64,000 nucleotides of DNA from Falsiroseomonas sp050563545 (lineage in GTDB: Bacteria > Pseudomonadota > Alphaproteobacteria > Acetobacterales > Acetobacteraceae), in assembly GCF_050563545.1 (NCBI RefSeq), contig NZ_JBNXUM010000003.1, positions 1 to 64,000 on the forward strand, given 5' to 3'. Positions 8,714 to 17,224 of this stretch are shown in pieces. The stretch's first letter is position 1, and the number at the start of each line of letters is the position of its first letter. The position numbers and the translations under genes are program-made. Below the pieces are notes generated by a model. That model saw only the letters and a list, made by a program, of their open reading frames with translations. It was not told the DNA's origin and searched no databases.

Positions 8714-9552
8714 CCGGAACCCTGACCATGGCCGACGCCTCCGCGATCGAGGCCCCCTTCGGCGGCGTGCAGGCACGCTCCGACACCGCGGTCAACGCGG
8801 TCTCCCGCATCTCCATCCGCAATCTGCGCTTCTGGTACGGCGAGAACGAGGCGCTGAAGGGCATCAACCTCGAACTGCCGGACCGCCAGGTTACGGGCCT
8901 GATCGGGCCGTCGGGCTGCGGCAAATCCACGCTGCTGCGCGTGCTGAACCGGATGTACAGCCTCTACCCCGGCCAGCGCGCCGAGGGCGAGGTGATCATG
9001 GACGGCGCCAACCTCCTCGATGGCGGCGTGGATCTGAACGAGCTTCGGTCCAAGGTCGGCATGGTGTTCCAGAAACCCACCCCCTTCCCCATGACGATCC
9101 ACGAGAACATCGCCTTCGGCGTGAAGCTGCACGAGAGGCTGTCGAAGTCGGAGATGGACGACCGCGTGGAATGGGCGCTGACGCGTGCCGCGCTCTGGTG
9201 CGAGGTGAAGGACCGGCTGCATGCCTCCGCGCTCGGCCTCTCGGGCGGGCAGCAGCAGCGGCTTTGCATCGCGCGCACGATCGCGGTGCGGCCCGAGGTC
9301 ATCCTGCTGGATGAGCCGACCAGCGCGCTCGATCCCATCAGCACGCTGAAGATCGAGGAGCTGATCGACGAGCTGAAGCGCGACTTCACCATCGCGATGG
9401 TCACGCACAACATGCAGCAGGCCGCACGCTGTGCCGACCAGGTGGCGTTCTTCTACCTCGGCGAACTGGTGGAGGTCGCGCCGGCCGCGCGGATGTTCAC
9501 CGCGCCAAAGGAACGCCGCACCCAGGAATACATCACCGGCCGGTTCGGCTGA
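8710..9552 (+). CDS. pstB: Phosphate ABC transporter ATP-binding protein PstB
   Basis: 280 residues; start at 8710 chosen from the ATGA overlap with pstA. ABC ATPase with Walker A GPSGCGKST near residue 64, Q-loop VFQKPTPFPMT near 119, signature LSGGQQQRLCIAR near 177, Walker B VILLDEP near 197 and H-loop VTHNMQQ near 232. The PTPFPMTI segment after the Q-loop is characteristic of PstB. Energises phosphate import on the cytoplasmic face of PstCA. Confidence 0.96.
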   Translation: MTGTLTMADASAIEAPFGGVQARSDTAVNAVSRISIRNLRFWYGENEALKGINLELPDRQVTGLIGPSGCGKSTLLRVLNRMYSLYPGQRAEGEVIMDGANLLDGGVDLNELRSKVGMVFQKPTPFPMTIHENIAFGVKLHERLSKSEMDDRVEWALTRAALWCEVKDRLHASALGLSGGQQQRLCIARTIAVRPEVILLDEPTSALDPISTLKIEELIDELKRDFTIAMVTHNMQQAARCADQVAFFYLGELVEVAPAARMFTAPKERRTQEYITGRFG

Positions 9553-9565
9553 GGAGACCCCCGCC

Positions 9566-10288
9566 ATGCCGACCGACAGGGCCGACCACATCGTGCGTTC
9601 CTATGATGAGCAGCTGCGCAGGCTCCGCGACATGGTGGCCCGCATGGGCGGGCTCGCGGAGCGCCAGGTGCATGACGCCACCCAGGCGCTGGCCCGCCGC
9701 GACGCCGCGCTCGCGGCCGAGGTCGTCGCGCGCGACGCCGCGCTCGACCAGCTGGAACGCGAGATCGAGGCCTTCTGCATCCGCATCCTCGCGACCCGCC
9801 AGCCCATGGCGCAGGATCTCCGCTTCATCGTCGCGGCCATGAAGGTCAGCCACGACCTCGAGCGGATCGGTGACTACGCCCGCAACGGGGCCAAGCGCAG
9901 CGTGGTGCTGGCCCAGCAGCCCGCGCTCGGCAGCCTCAACGGCTTCCAGCGCATGTCGGTGATGGTGCAGGAGAACCTGAAGCTCGCCATCGACGCGCTG
10001 GTGAACGACGACGCGGACGCGGCGCAGCGGGTCTGGGCCTCCGACGAGCCCATCGACAACGTCTACAATGGCATCTTCCGCGAGATGCTGACCCACATGA
10101 TGGAGGATCCCCGCAACATCACCGCGGCGATCCACCTCCTTTTCATCGCCAAGAACCTCGAGCGCATCGGCGACCACGCCACCAACATTGCCGAGACCGT
10201 GCATTACGCCGTGCGCGGCGACAGCCTGCCGGAGGACCGCCCCAAGGCCGACGCCTCGGCCTATGCCGTCATCCGGCCGCCGGAGTAA
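9566..10288 (+). CDS. phoU: Phosphate signalling complex protein PhoU
   Basis: 240 residues from ATG 9566, with GAGGAGA ten bases upstream. All-helical protein with two copies of the PhoU repeat, each with the metal-binding E/DxxxD signature: DLERIGDYARN near residue 94 and NLERIGDHATNIAE near 197. PhoU links Pst transporter state to PhoR/PhoB signalling and prevents runaway phosphate uptake. Located between pstB and phoB as in many alphaproteobacteria. Confidence 0.95.
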   Translation: MPTDRADHIVRSYDEQLRRLRDMVARMGGLAERQVHDATQALARRDAALAAEVVARDAALDQLEREIEAFCIRILATRQPMAQDLRFIVAAMKVSHDLERIGDYARNGAKRSVVLAQQPALGSLNGFQRMSVMVQENLKLAIDALVNDDADAAQRVWASDEPIDNVYNGIFREMLTHMMEDPRNITAAIHLLFIAKNLERIGDHATNIAETVHYAVRGDSLPEDRPKADASAYAVIRPPE

Positions 10289-10294
10289 GGCGCG

Positions 10295-11005
10295 ATGGCC
10301 GAGGCGAGCGGCTTCGCGAAGCCGACCATCCTGGTCGTGGAGGACGAGGCGCCGCTGCTGACGCTGCTGCGCTACAACCTGGAGAAGCAGGGCTTCCGGG
10401 TTGAGGAAGCCGCCGACGGCCAGGAAGCGCTGCTCCGCGTCTCCGAAAGGACACCTGACCTGATCCTGCTGGACTGGATGCTTCCGACCCTGTCGGGGAT
10501 CGAGGTCTGCCGCCAGATCCGCCGCAAGCCCGCCACGCGCGAGTTGCCGATCATCATGGTGACGGCGCGCAGCGAGGACCAGGACGCGGTGCGCGCACTG
10601 GACACCGGCGCGGACGACTACATCGCCAAGCCCTTCGCGATGGACGCGCTGCTGGCGCGCATCCGCGCGCTGCTGCGCCGGTCGGGCGCCGCGCCAGCCA
10701 GGGGAAGGCTCAACTGGCAGGACATCGTGATGGACCAGGACGCGCATCGCGTCACGCGGGGCGGGCGGTCGCTGCATCTCGGTCCCACGGAATACCGGCT
10801 GCTGGAGTTCTTCCTGCAGCATCCCGGGCGCGTCTTCTCGCGCGAGCAGCTGCTGGACGGCGTCTGGGGCCGCGACATCCATGTCGAGCCGCGGACGGTC
10901 GACGTGCATATCCGCCGGCTGCGCAAGGCCGTGAACGGGGATGGCGAGATCGACGTGATCCGCACCGTGCGCTCCGCGGGTTACGCTCTGGACGTCGAGG
11001 GGTAG
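10295..11005 (+). CDS. phoB: Phosphate regulon response regulator PhoB
   Basis: 236 residues. Receiver domain with acidic pocket VVEDE near 14-18, phospho-acceptor D60 in LILLDWMLP and K112 in IAKPF; a winged-helix OmpR-type DNA-binding domain follows from about residue 135, including GPTEYRLLEFFLQHPGRVFS. Expected to bind the Pho box upstream of pstS, closing an autoregulatory loop. The partner histidine kinase PhoR is not in the window, although it often sits upstream of pst or beside phoB. Confidence 0.93.
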   Translation: MAEASGFAKPTILVVEDEAPLLTLLRYNLEKQGFRVEEAADGQEALLRVSERTPDLILLDWMLPTLSGIEVCRQIRRKPATRELPIIMVTARSEDQDAVRALDTGADDYIAKPFAMDALLARIRALLRRSGAAPARGRLNWQDIVMDQDAHRVTRGGRSLHLGPTEYRLLEFFLQHPGRVFSREQLLDGVWGRDIHVEPRTVDVHIRRLRKAVNGDGEIDVIRTVRSAGYALDVEG

Positions 11006-11024
11006 CGCGCGCCAGGATCGGCGC

Positions 11025-12002
11025 ATGCCGCGCTTCCCGCTGCTTGCCGGACCAACGCCCTATGAGGCCGCGCCGCATCTGGCCGCCGCGCTCGGGCTCG
11101 GGCGGCTGCATGTGAAGCGCGAGGACCTCTCGGGTGCCGCGCTCGGCGGCAACAAGATCCGCTCGATCGAGCTGATCCTGGGCGCCGCGCGCGCGGCCGG
11201 CGCCGACACCGTGCTGACCACGGCGGCGAGCCAGTCGAATTTCTGCCGCGCGCTGGCGGGCTGCGCCGCGCGCGCCGGCATGGGCTGCCGCCTGCTGCTG
11301 CGGCGCGCCGGCGGGATGGAGGAGACCGGCAACCTGCTGCTGATGCGGCTGTTCGGCGCGGAGATCGCCTGGACCGACGCGACCGATCCCTGGGACCCCG
11401 CGATCACCGCCGAGCTCGATGCGATGGCGGATGCCGTGCGCGCGGAGGGCGGCGTGCCCTTCGTCGTGCAGCTGCCCGGCGAGACCGCGGCACTCGCGGC
11501 CTCGGCCTGGGCGCTGGCGGCCGAGGAACTGGTCGAGGATTTCGACCGCGCGGGCAGCGCGCCGGACCTGCTGGCGCTGGCCTGCGGATCGGGGCTGACG
11601 TTGGCGGGGCTGGCGCTGGGTTTCGCGGAACTCGGGCTTCCCGTGCGGCTGCTCGGCGTGTCTGTCCAGCAGCCGGTCTCCCGGCTGCGCCCCTGGGTCG
11701 AGGAGGTCGTCGGCCGCACCGCCGCGCTGCTGGGCTGGGATGCTGCCGGCGCGATGGACCGCGTGACGATCACCGACGACCGCATCGCTCCGGGCTATGC
11801 GAAGCCGAGCCCCGACGGTCTCGACGCCCTGCGCCTGGCCGCCCGGACCGAGGGCCTGGCGCTCGACCCCAGCTACACCGCCAAGGCGATGGCGGGGCTC
11901 GCCGGCGCGGTCGGCGGGCTGGTGCCGCGCCGTGGCGCGGCGGCCTTCCTGCATTCCGGCGGCACGCCCACGCTGTTCCAGCAGGCCGCGGCGCTGCGTT
12001 AA
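11025..12002 (+). CDS. D-cysteine desulfhydrase / ACC deaminase family PLP enzyme
   Basis: 325 residues, fold type II pyridoxal-phosphate enzyme. The PLP lysine is K44 in LGGNKIRSIE, preceded by KREDLSGAALGG. SQSNFCRALAG near residue 69 and SGGTPTLF near the C terminus bind substrate and cofactor. Related enzymes release sulfide and ammonia from D-cysteine or deaminate aminocyclopropane carboxylate. No sulfur-metabolism neighbours refine the call. Its stop overlaps the convergent stop of the next gene at 11999-12002. Confidence 0.85.
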   Translation: MPRFPLLAGPTPYEAAPHLAAALGLGRLHVKREDLSGAALGGNKIRSIELILGAARAAGADTVLTTAASQSNFCRALAGCAARAGMGCRLLLRRAGGMEETGNLLLMRLFGAEIAWTDATDPWDPAITAELDAMADAVRAEGGVPFVVQLPGETAALAASAWALAAEELVEDFDRAGSAPDLLALACGSGLTLAGLALGFAELGLPVRLLGVSVQQPVSRLRPWVEEVVGRTAALLGWDAAGAMDRVTITDDRIAPGYAKPSPDGLDALRLAARTEGLALDPSYTAKAMAGLAGAVGGLVPRRGAAAFLHSGGTPTLFQQAAALR

Positions 12003-13000
12003 CTTCCGGCCTCCATCCGATACAGCGGCACCAGCGCCAAGCGGCGCAGCGCGTTGCGGGCCAGCGCCTCGATCTCGCGCCGGTCGGTGGTGTCGGGGTC
12101 CACGGCCAGCCAGGCCGCGGCGAGACGGCGCCAGAAGACGCCGAGGTCGAGCAGCCGGTCGCGGTAGCCTTCCTGCTCGCGGATCAGCCGCGTCGGCGAA
12201 TCGATCGGGGATTCGCGCCGCATCGCCAGGCCGGCCTGGGCCAGCAGCCATTCCGCGGTCTGCCGCGGCCGGCCTATCTGCGGCAGCAGCGCGTCCAGCG
12301 CGCGGGTCAGCAGGTCCCCGGCCCAGCGCCGGTCGGCGCCGAGCGAATCGCGGGCTCGGCGCAGCATCCGCTCCATCGCGGAGTAGTCGGGCTGGGCGGC
12401 AGCGACCTGCAGCACGCGCGCATGGGCGTTCGAGAGCTTCTGCAGCCGGCGCGCCAGCGGCGCCATCGTCGCCATGGAGAAGCCGCCCTGGGTGATGCAT
12501 TGCGCCACCGCCTGCTCGAACATGTCGGCGCCGGGCGGCACGCGGCGCATCGCATCCGCCAGCGCCAGGCCTTCCTCCCCCGCGGTGGCGGCGAGCCGCG
12601 CGACGAGGGCGCTGGTCGCGGCGTAGAGGTGATGATCCTCCGGCAGTTCGGCGTCGTCGTCGAGCAGCACGGCGGGCACGGGATCGCCCGGCTGGATCCG
12701 GTCCACGCAGCGCAGCGCCGGCGGGATCAGGCGCAGCAGGCGGAAATCGCGCGTGCCGGGCTCGATGTCGAAAAGCTGGTGCGCGCTTTCGAGGTCCACG
12801 ACCATGCGCAGATGCGCGAAGGGCCGGACCACGCCAATCCCCCCCGCCGCATCGCGTTCGAAAGCGAGTCCCTGCTCGCGCAGCCAGGCTGCCTCGAAGT
12901 CGAATCGCGGGGGCGGCCAGGCCTCGTCCCCCGCCGTGCCGGGGAAGCGCACCGGGTCGAACCGCTTGGGGTCGGGCAGCCTTTCATGGGTCGGGGCCAT
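11999..13000 (-). CDS. Conserved-looking hypothetical protein, soluble and helical
   Basis: 333 residues from ATG 13000; the frame continues upstream but that part has low-complexity leader character. I do not recognise a family. The protein is hydrophilic, has no signal peptide or membrane segments, and its C-terminal two thirds look alpha-helical and rich in Ala, Arg and Leu (for example RRLQKLSNAHARVLQVAA). Divergently placed from the OmpA-like lipoprotein gene across a 145-bp spacer. Third-position GC bias supports coding. Confidence 0.7.
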   Translation of the reverse strand: MAPTHERLPDPKRFDPVRFPGTAGDEAWPPPRFDFEAAWLREQGLAFERDAAGGIGVVRPFAHLRMVVDLESAHQLFDIEPGTRDFRLLRLIPPALRCVDRIQPGDPVPAVLLDDDAELPEDHHLYAATSALVARLAATAGEEGLALADAMRRVPPGADMFEQAVAQCITQGGFSMATMAPLARRLQKLSNAHARVLQVAAAQPDYSAMERMLRRARDSLGADRRWAGDLLTRALDALLPQIGRPRQTAEWLLAQAGLAMRRESPIDSPTRLIREQEGYRDRLLDLGVFWRRLAAAWLAVDPDTTDRREIEALARNALRRLALVPLYRMEAGS

Positions 13001-13145
13001 GAAGGAGGCGGAGTCGGATCGGGCCGGTGCGGTGGACACCCTCTCAAACTGAGGGAGGATGGTTAACGCTGCGTGCGCGACTCTGGATTGACGCATGGCC
13101 GTCCGGCAGGCGACGAATGGCTCGGATAAAACTGGAGCGATTCGC

Positions 13146-13562
13146 ATGCGGCGCCGCGCTGCTCTTCTCACCTCTCTCGGCTTACCCGCGCTGGTCGCGG
13201 CCTGCGGCAACCGCCAGCGCATGGACCTGCTGTCGCAGCCCACGCGTTCGGTCTTCTTCGCCGATGACAGCGTGGCGCTCGATGCCGCGGCGCAGGGCGT
13301 GGTCCGGGACGTTTCCGACACCTACAAGCGCTACACGCGGACCTGGTCGCGCATCCAGCTCGTCGGCTACGTCGCGCCGGAGCCGGGTCAGGCGCCGCTG
13401 GTCTCCCTCTCCCGCGCGCGGGCCGAGGCGGTGCGCAACGCGCTCATCGCGGACGGCGTGCCGGGCAACATCATCACCTTCGAGGGCCGCGGCGCCGCGG
13501 CCTTCTCCAGCCCCGACATGGCCGTCGAGGCCCGCCGGGTCGATATCCGCTTCGCGCTCTGA
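13146..13562 (+). CDS. OmpA-family lipoprotein
   Basis: 138 residues from ATG 13146, chosen because it gives a clean lipoprotein signal: MRRRAALL, hydrophobic core, lipobox LVAAC with Cys20. The mature part has an OmpA/MotB-like peptidoglycan-associating fold: VFFADDSVALD near 36, LVGYVAPEPG near 73, and the helix SRARAEAVRNALIADGVP near 90. Likely an outer-membrane lipoprotein contacting peptidoglycan. The domain is short and its peptidoglycan-binding Asp/Arg pair is only partly evident. Confidence 0.75.
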   Translation: MRRRAALLTSLGLPALVAACGNRQRMDLLSQPTRSVFFADDSVALDAAAQGVVRDVSDTYKRYTRTWSRIQLVGYVAPEPGQAPLVSLSRARAEAVRNALIADGVPGNIITFEGRGAAAFSSPDMAVEARRVDIRFAL

Positions 13563-13612
13563 TGATTCGCGCGCGGGCCGGCACGGTCCGCGCGCGCAAC
13601 CCCGGCTGACGG

Positions 13613-15445
13613 ATGCGCGTGGCCGTGGCATCCCACGACATGCCCTATGATGGCCGATTCGCCGGCGATCCGCTCCAGGTCCTGAACGCCGTCTTCGGCC
13701 ATCCCGGCTTCCGCGGCCGGCAGGAGGAAGTGGTCCGCCACGTCGCCGGCGGCGGCTCCGGCCTAGTGCTCATGCCGACGGGCGGTGGCAAGTCGCTCTG
13801 CTACCAGGTGCCGGCGCTGTGCCGGGACGGCGTCGGCGTCGTGGTCTCCCCCCTCATCGCGCTGATGGAGGACCAGGTCGCGGCGCTGCGGCAGCAGGGC
13901 GTGGCCGCGGCCGCGCTGCATTCCGACCTGCCGGAAGGCGAGGCGCGCGGCGTCTTCCGTGACCTGCACGACGGCACGCTGAAGCTGCTCTACGTCTCGC
14001 CGGAACGGCTGCTGCTGGAGAGCATGCTGAACCGGCTGGAGCAGCTGCCCGTCGCGCTGTTCGCCATCGACGAGGCGCATTGCGTCAGCCAGTGGGGGCA
14101 TCACTTCCGGCCGGAATACCGCGGTCTCGGCGTGCTGTCGGAACGGTTCGGGCGCACGCCGCGCCTCGCACTCACCGCGACGGCCGATGCCCGCACGGTG
14201 GAGGACATCCGCGCCCAGCTCGGCCTGCGGGACGACCCGGTCTTCCGCGGCGGCTTCGACCGCCCGAACATCCGCATCGAGGCCGCGCCGCGCGAGAGCG
14301 AGCGCGCGCAGCTCCGTGCCCTGCTGAAGGAACAGGCCGGCACGCCGGGGGCGGGCATCGTCTATTGCGGCACGCGGGCCAGGACCGAGAAGACGGCCGA
14401 GGCGCTGCGCGCCGACGGCTTCGACGCGCTCGCCTTCCATGCCGGGATGGACGCCGAGGCAAAGCGGGACGCGCATCGCCGCTTCGCCCGCGGCGACGAG
14501 GTCATCATGTGCGCGACCATCGCCTTCGGCATGGGGATCGACCGGCCCGACGTGCGCTGGGTCTGCCACCTCGACCTGCCGCGCAGCCCGGAGAGCTGGT
14601 ACCAGGAGATCGGCCGCGCCGGACGGGATGGCCTGCCCGCGCGCGCCCTGCTCCTGTATGGCGCGAACGACATCGCGCTGGCCCGCCACCGGATCGAGGA
14701 AAGCCCGGCCGCGCCGGAGCAGAAGCGGATCGAGCGGCAGCGGCTGGACGCCATGACGGCGATCGCCGAGGCGCCGGCCTGCCGCCGCAAGCTGCTGCTC
14801 CGCTGCTTCGGCGAGGACACCGAGAGCGAGAACTGCGGCAATTGCGATGTCTGCCACGCACCGCCGAAGCTCTTCGACGGCACGGTCGCGGCGCAGAAGC
14901 TGCTGTCGGCGGCCTACCGGACGGGGCAGCGCTTCGGCGTGCTGCACCTCGTGGACGTGCTGCGCGGGCGGCTGACGGAGAAGGTCGCGCAGTTCTCGCA
15001 TGACCGGCTGCCGACCTTCGGGATCGGCAAGGACGAGCCCGACGGCTTCTGGCGGTCCGTCGCGCGGCAGCTGGTGGCGCAGGGCGCGCTCGACGTCGCG
15101 GTGGAGAACCATGGCGAGGTCGTGCTGGCCGAGGAGGCACGGCCTATCCTGAAGGGCGAGCGCAAGGTCATGCTGCGCGAGGAGATCGCGAAGCCCGCCG
15201 GGCCGAAGGCGCGCGTGACGCCGGCGGCCTCCGGCGATCCGCTGTTCGAGAAGCTCCGGGAGTGGCGGCGGACGGAGGCGCAGGGCCAGGCGGTGCCGCC
15301 CTATGTCATCTTCCACGACAAGACGCTCGCCGAGATCGCCGCCGCGAAGCCGCGGACGCTGGACCAGCTGGCGGCGATCAACGGCGTCGGCGGGAGCAAG
15401 CTGCAGCGCTACGGCGCGGCGGTGCTGAGGGTGATCGCGGCATAG
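13613..15445 (+). CDS. recQ: ATP-dependent DNA helicase RecQ
   Basis: 610 residues; an internal ATG at 13640 is an alternative start. Superfamily 2 helicase with Walker A MPTGGGKSLCYQ near residue 54, DEAH in AIDEAHCVSQWGHHFRPEY near 147, SFTAT-equivalent LTATAD near 186, motif VI QEIGRAGRDG near 330, the zinc cluster CRRKLLLRCF...CGNCDVC near 388-415, and a C-terminal HRDC domain from about 543. Unwinds recombination intermediates and stalled forks. Its TAG stop is the first triplet of an interspersed repeat shared with the MFS gene at 61782. Confidence 0.96.
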   Translation: MRVAVASHDMPYDGRFAGDPLQVLNAVFGHPGFRGRQEEVVRHVAGGGSGLVLMPTGGGKSLCYQVPALCRDGVGVVVSPLIALMEDQVAALRQQGVAAAALHSDLPEGEARGVFRDLHDGTLKLLYVSPERLLLESMLNRLEQLPVALFAIDEAHCVSQWGHHFRPEYRGLGVLSERFGRTPRLALTATADARTVEDIRAQLGLRDDPVFRGGFDRPNIRIEAAPRESERAQLRALLKEQAGTPGAGIVYCGTRARTEKTAEALRADGFDALAFHAGMDAEAKRDAHRRFARGDEVIMCATIAFGMGIDRPDVRWVCHLDLPRSPESWYQEIGRAGRDGLPARALLLYGANDIALARHRIEESPAAPEQKRIERQRLDAMTAIAEAPACRRKLLLRCFGEDTESENCGNCDVCHAPPKLFDGTVAAQKLLSAAYRTGQRFGVLHLVDVLRGRLTEKVAQFSHDRLPTFGIGKDEPDGFWRSVARQLVAQGALDVAVENHGEVVLAEEARPILKGERKVMLREEIAKPAGPKARVTPAASGDPLFEKLREWRRTEAQGQAVPPYVIFHDKTLAEIAAAKPRTLDQLAAINGVGGSKLQRYGAAVLRVIAA

Positions 15446-15563
15446 CCCGCGATCGGCCTGAGTGTGCGCACAAGGTGGGCACGCCAGGCCGTGAATCGCC
15501 GGGCCAGGGAAAGCTGGACCCGTATCGGGCTGACGACAGTCAGCCCGATACGGGTCCAGCCTC
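15443..15563 (+). repeat. Interspersed repeat, copy 1, ending in a long perfect hairpin
   Basis: This stretch is nearly identical to 61780-61902, with about five substitutions and one 2-nt indel near 15470. Both copies begin with TAGCCCGCGATCGG, whose TAG is the stop codon of the upstream plus-strand gene (recQ here, an MFS pump there), and share the core CCAGGCCGTGAATCGCCGGG. Both end with the hairpin and AGCCT. Same orientation and same convergent-gene context in both cases. No open reading frame of its own. Confidence 0.85.
15513..15560. terminator. 22-bp perfect inverted repeat, probable bidirectional terminator
   Basis: Left arm 15513-15534 and right arm 15539-15560 are perfect reverse complements over 22 bp around a 4-nt GACA loop. 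It lies between the convergent ends of recQ (15445) and the small secreted protein gene (15562), the right place for a bidirectional terminator. There is no strong T tract, so an mRNA-stabilising or protein-binding role is also possible. Confidence 0.65.
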
Positions 15564-15831
15564 AGGGCGCCGGCACGAGCGGGCCCCAGAGGCGCTGCTG
15601 GCGCTGTTCCTCCCAGCGCCGGATCTGCCAGTCGCGGTCGGGCGGGCGGCGGTCGAGGGCGCGGGCGCGGGCTTCCGCTGCCTGGCGCTCGCGCTGGCGG
15701 GCCCACCATTCGTCACGGCGGCGGGCCTCCTCCTCGGCGCGGCGGCGCAGCGCGTCGCTGGAATAGTGCGGCGCGGGATCGGCGGCGGCCGGCGAGGCGA
15801 GCAGCAGGAGAAGGACCTGGCGGCGGAGCAT
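15562..15831 (-). CDS. Small secreted protein of unknown function
   Basis: 89 residues from ATG 15831. N-terminal signal peptide MLRRQVLLLLLASPAAA with a probable cleavage near residue 17, followed by a short, highly charged, Arg/Glu/Trp-rich helical mature region (RRRAEEEARRRDEWWARQ near 29). No conserved domain recognised. Its stop abuts the hairpin at 15513-15560. Coding is supported by the signal peptide and by codon bias only. Confidence 0.6.
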   Translation of the reverse strand: MLRRQVLLLLLASPAAADPAPHYSSDALRRRAEEEARRRDEWWARQRERQAAEARARALDRRPPDRDWQIRRWEEQRQQRLWGPLVPAP

Positions 15832-15887
15832 GAAAGGCGAACGCGGCGGGACGAGGCGAGGCTGCGCCGCGCCTGACGAGGAGAAGG

Positions 15888-17117
15888 TCAGAACGCCTCC
15901 TTCACGAACCTCCCGCCCAGCATGATGGCGCTGATGTGCTTCCCCTGCCCCGTCAGCAGCGAGAGGTCCTTCAGCGGATCGCCTTCCACTACGATGAGGT
16001 CGCCGAAGGCGCCGGGGGCGACCACGCCGACCTGGCCTTCCATCCGCAGCAGCCTGGCCGCGTGCATCGTCGTGCTGCGGATCACCTCGATCGCCGGCAG
16101 GACCTCGCCGCGGATCACGAATTCCTGGGATTGGTGGCGGTGCATCTCGCCGAGCAGGTCGGTGCCGAAGGCCATGGTCAGCCCGGCGCGCTTCATCTTC
16201 TCCAGGCTCTCGAGGCCGGCGAGCCGCACGGTGTCGATCTTGGCGACGGATTCCGGCGGCAGGCCGAGCGACGCGCCCTCGTCCTTCAGCGCCTGGTAGG
16301 TGACCAGCGTCGGGCAGGCGATGGCGCCGGCCTCGGCCGCCTTCCGTGCGGTCGCTTCCTCGATGAGGTTGCAGTGTTCCAGGCTGCGGACGCCGCATTC
16401 GACGGCGCGGCCGATCGCCTCGTCGGTGTAGAGATGCGCGGCGACATAGGTCTGCGCCATCGCGGCTTCCTCCACCGCGGCGCGGATCTCGTCCTTGCTG
16501 TAGCCGAGGAAGGCGATGGGGTCGGTCGGGGACGCCACGCCGCCATTGGCCATGATCTTGATGTAGTCCGCGCCGCCCTTGATCTCCTCACGGGAGGCGC
16601 GGCGAACGGCGTCCACGCCGTCCGCCAGCCGCCCCAGCGCGCCGAGGCGCTGTTCCAGCCAGTGCCTGTCGCGATTGTCCCAGCGGCCACGCCCGTCGCT
16701 GTGCCCGCCGGTGGCGCTGATCGCCTTGCCGCAAAGCACCATCCGCGGGGCGTCGAAATGCCCCTCGTCGCGCGCGGCGCGCAGGCCCTGCGTGGCGCCG
16801 CCGAGGTCGCGGATCGTGGTGAAGCCGCGCATCAGCATCCCGTGCATGATCCGCGCGGCGCGGAAGGCGACGAGCGCATCGGGCAGCAGCGCGTGGCGCT
16901 CCAGGTTCACCTCCGACGCGATGACATGGACATGCGCGTCGATGAGGCCGGGCATCAGCGTGCGGCCGCGGAGGTCGATCTTCCGCGCGGACGCCGCCGC
17001 GATGCGGGTGTCCGATACCTCCTTGATCCGGCCGTCCTCGACCAGAACATGGCCGTCCACGGCGTGGTCGGCGCTGCCGTCCAGGATGCGGGCGTTCTCG
17101 AACAGCGTGGCGCTCAT
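15888..17117 (-). CDS. Metal-dependent amidohydrolase (imidazolonepropionase/prolidase-like)
   Basis: 409 residues from ATG 17117. Amidohydrolase superfamily: GRTLMPGLIDAHVHVIASE near residues 50-68 carries the HxH metal site; IKIMANGG near 190, AAHLYTDEAI near 226 and HCNLIEEA near 248 supply further ligands; FGTDLLGE near 327 contains the catalytic Asp. This clade includes Xaa-Pro dipeptidases and imidazolonepropionase-like hydrolases; the substrate is unknown. Divergently transcribed from a TetR regulator, so it may be that regulator's target. Confidence 0.87.
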   Translation of the reverse strand: MSATLFENARILDGSADHAVDGHVLVEDGRIKEVSDTRIAAASARKIDLRGRTLMPGLIDAHVHVIASEVNLERHALLPDALVAFRAARIMHGMLMRGFTTIRDLGGATQGLRAARDEGHFDAPRMVLCGKAISATGGHSDGRGRWDNRDRHWLEQRLGALGRLADGVDAVRRASREEIKGGADYIKIMANGGVASPTDPIAFLGYSKDEIRAAVEEAAMAQTYVAAHLYTDEAIGRAVECGVRSLEHCNLIEEATARKAAEAGAIACPTLVTYQALKDEGASLGLPPESVAKIDTVRLAGLESLEKMKRAGLTMAFGTDLLGEMHRHQSQEFVIRGEVLPAIEVIRSTTMHAARLLRMEGQVGVVAPGAFGDLIVVEGDPLKDLSLLTGQGKHISAIMLGGRFVKEAF

Positions 17118-17199
17118 GCGGCGGTCCTCCGGCAGGGCGCGCAGGCTAGGCCGGGGCCGGGCGGGCGCCAACCGGGCGACGCTTGACGGGGCAGATCTT

Positions 17200-17224
17200 T
17201 TCATGTCATTGATAGTGACATGAA
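17200..17224. promoter_or_regulatory. 25-bp palindromic operator overlapping the tetR start
   Basis: Arms TTCATGTCA (17200-17208) and TGACATGAA (17216-17224) are perfect 9-bp reverse complements around a 7-nt AT-rich spacer. The right arm contains the ATG at 17220. Size and symmetry fit a TetR dimer operator, and its place between divergent genes suggests control of both the amidohydrolase and the regulator-cupin pair. Confidence 0.65.
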
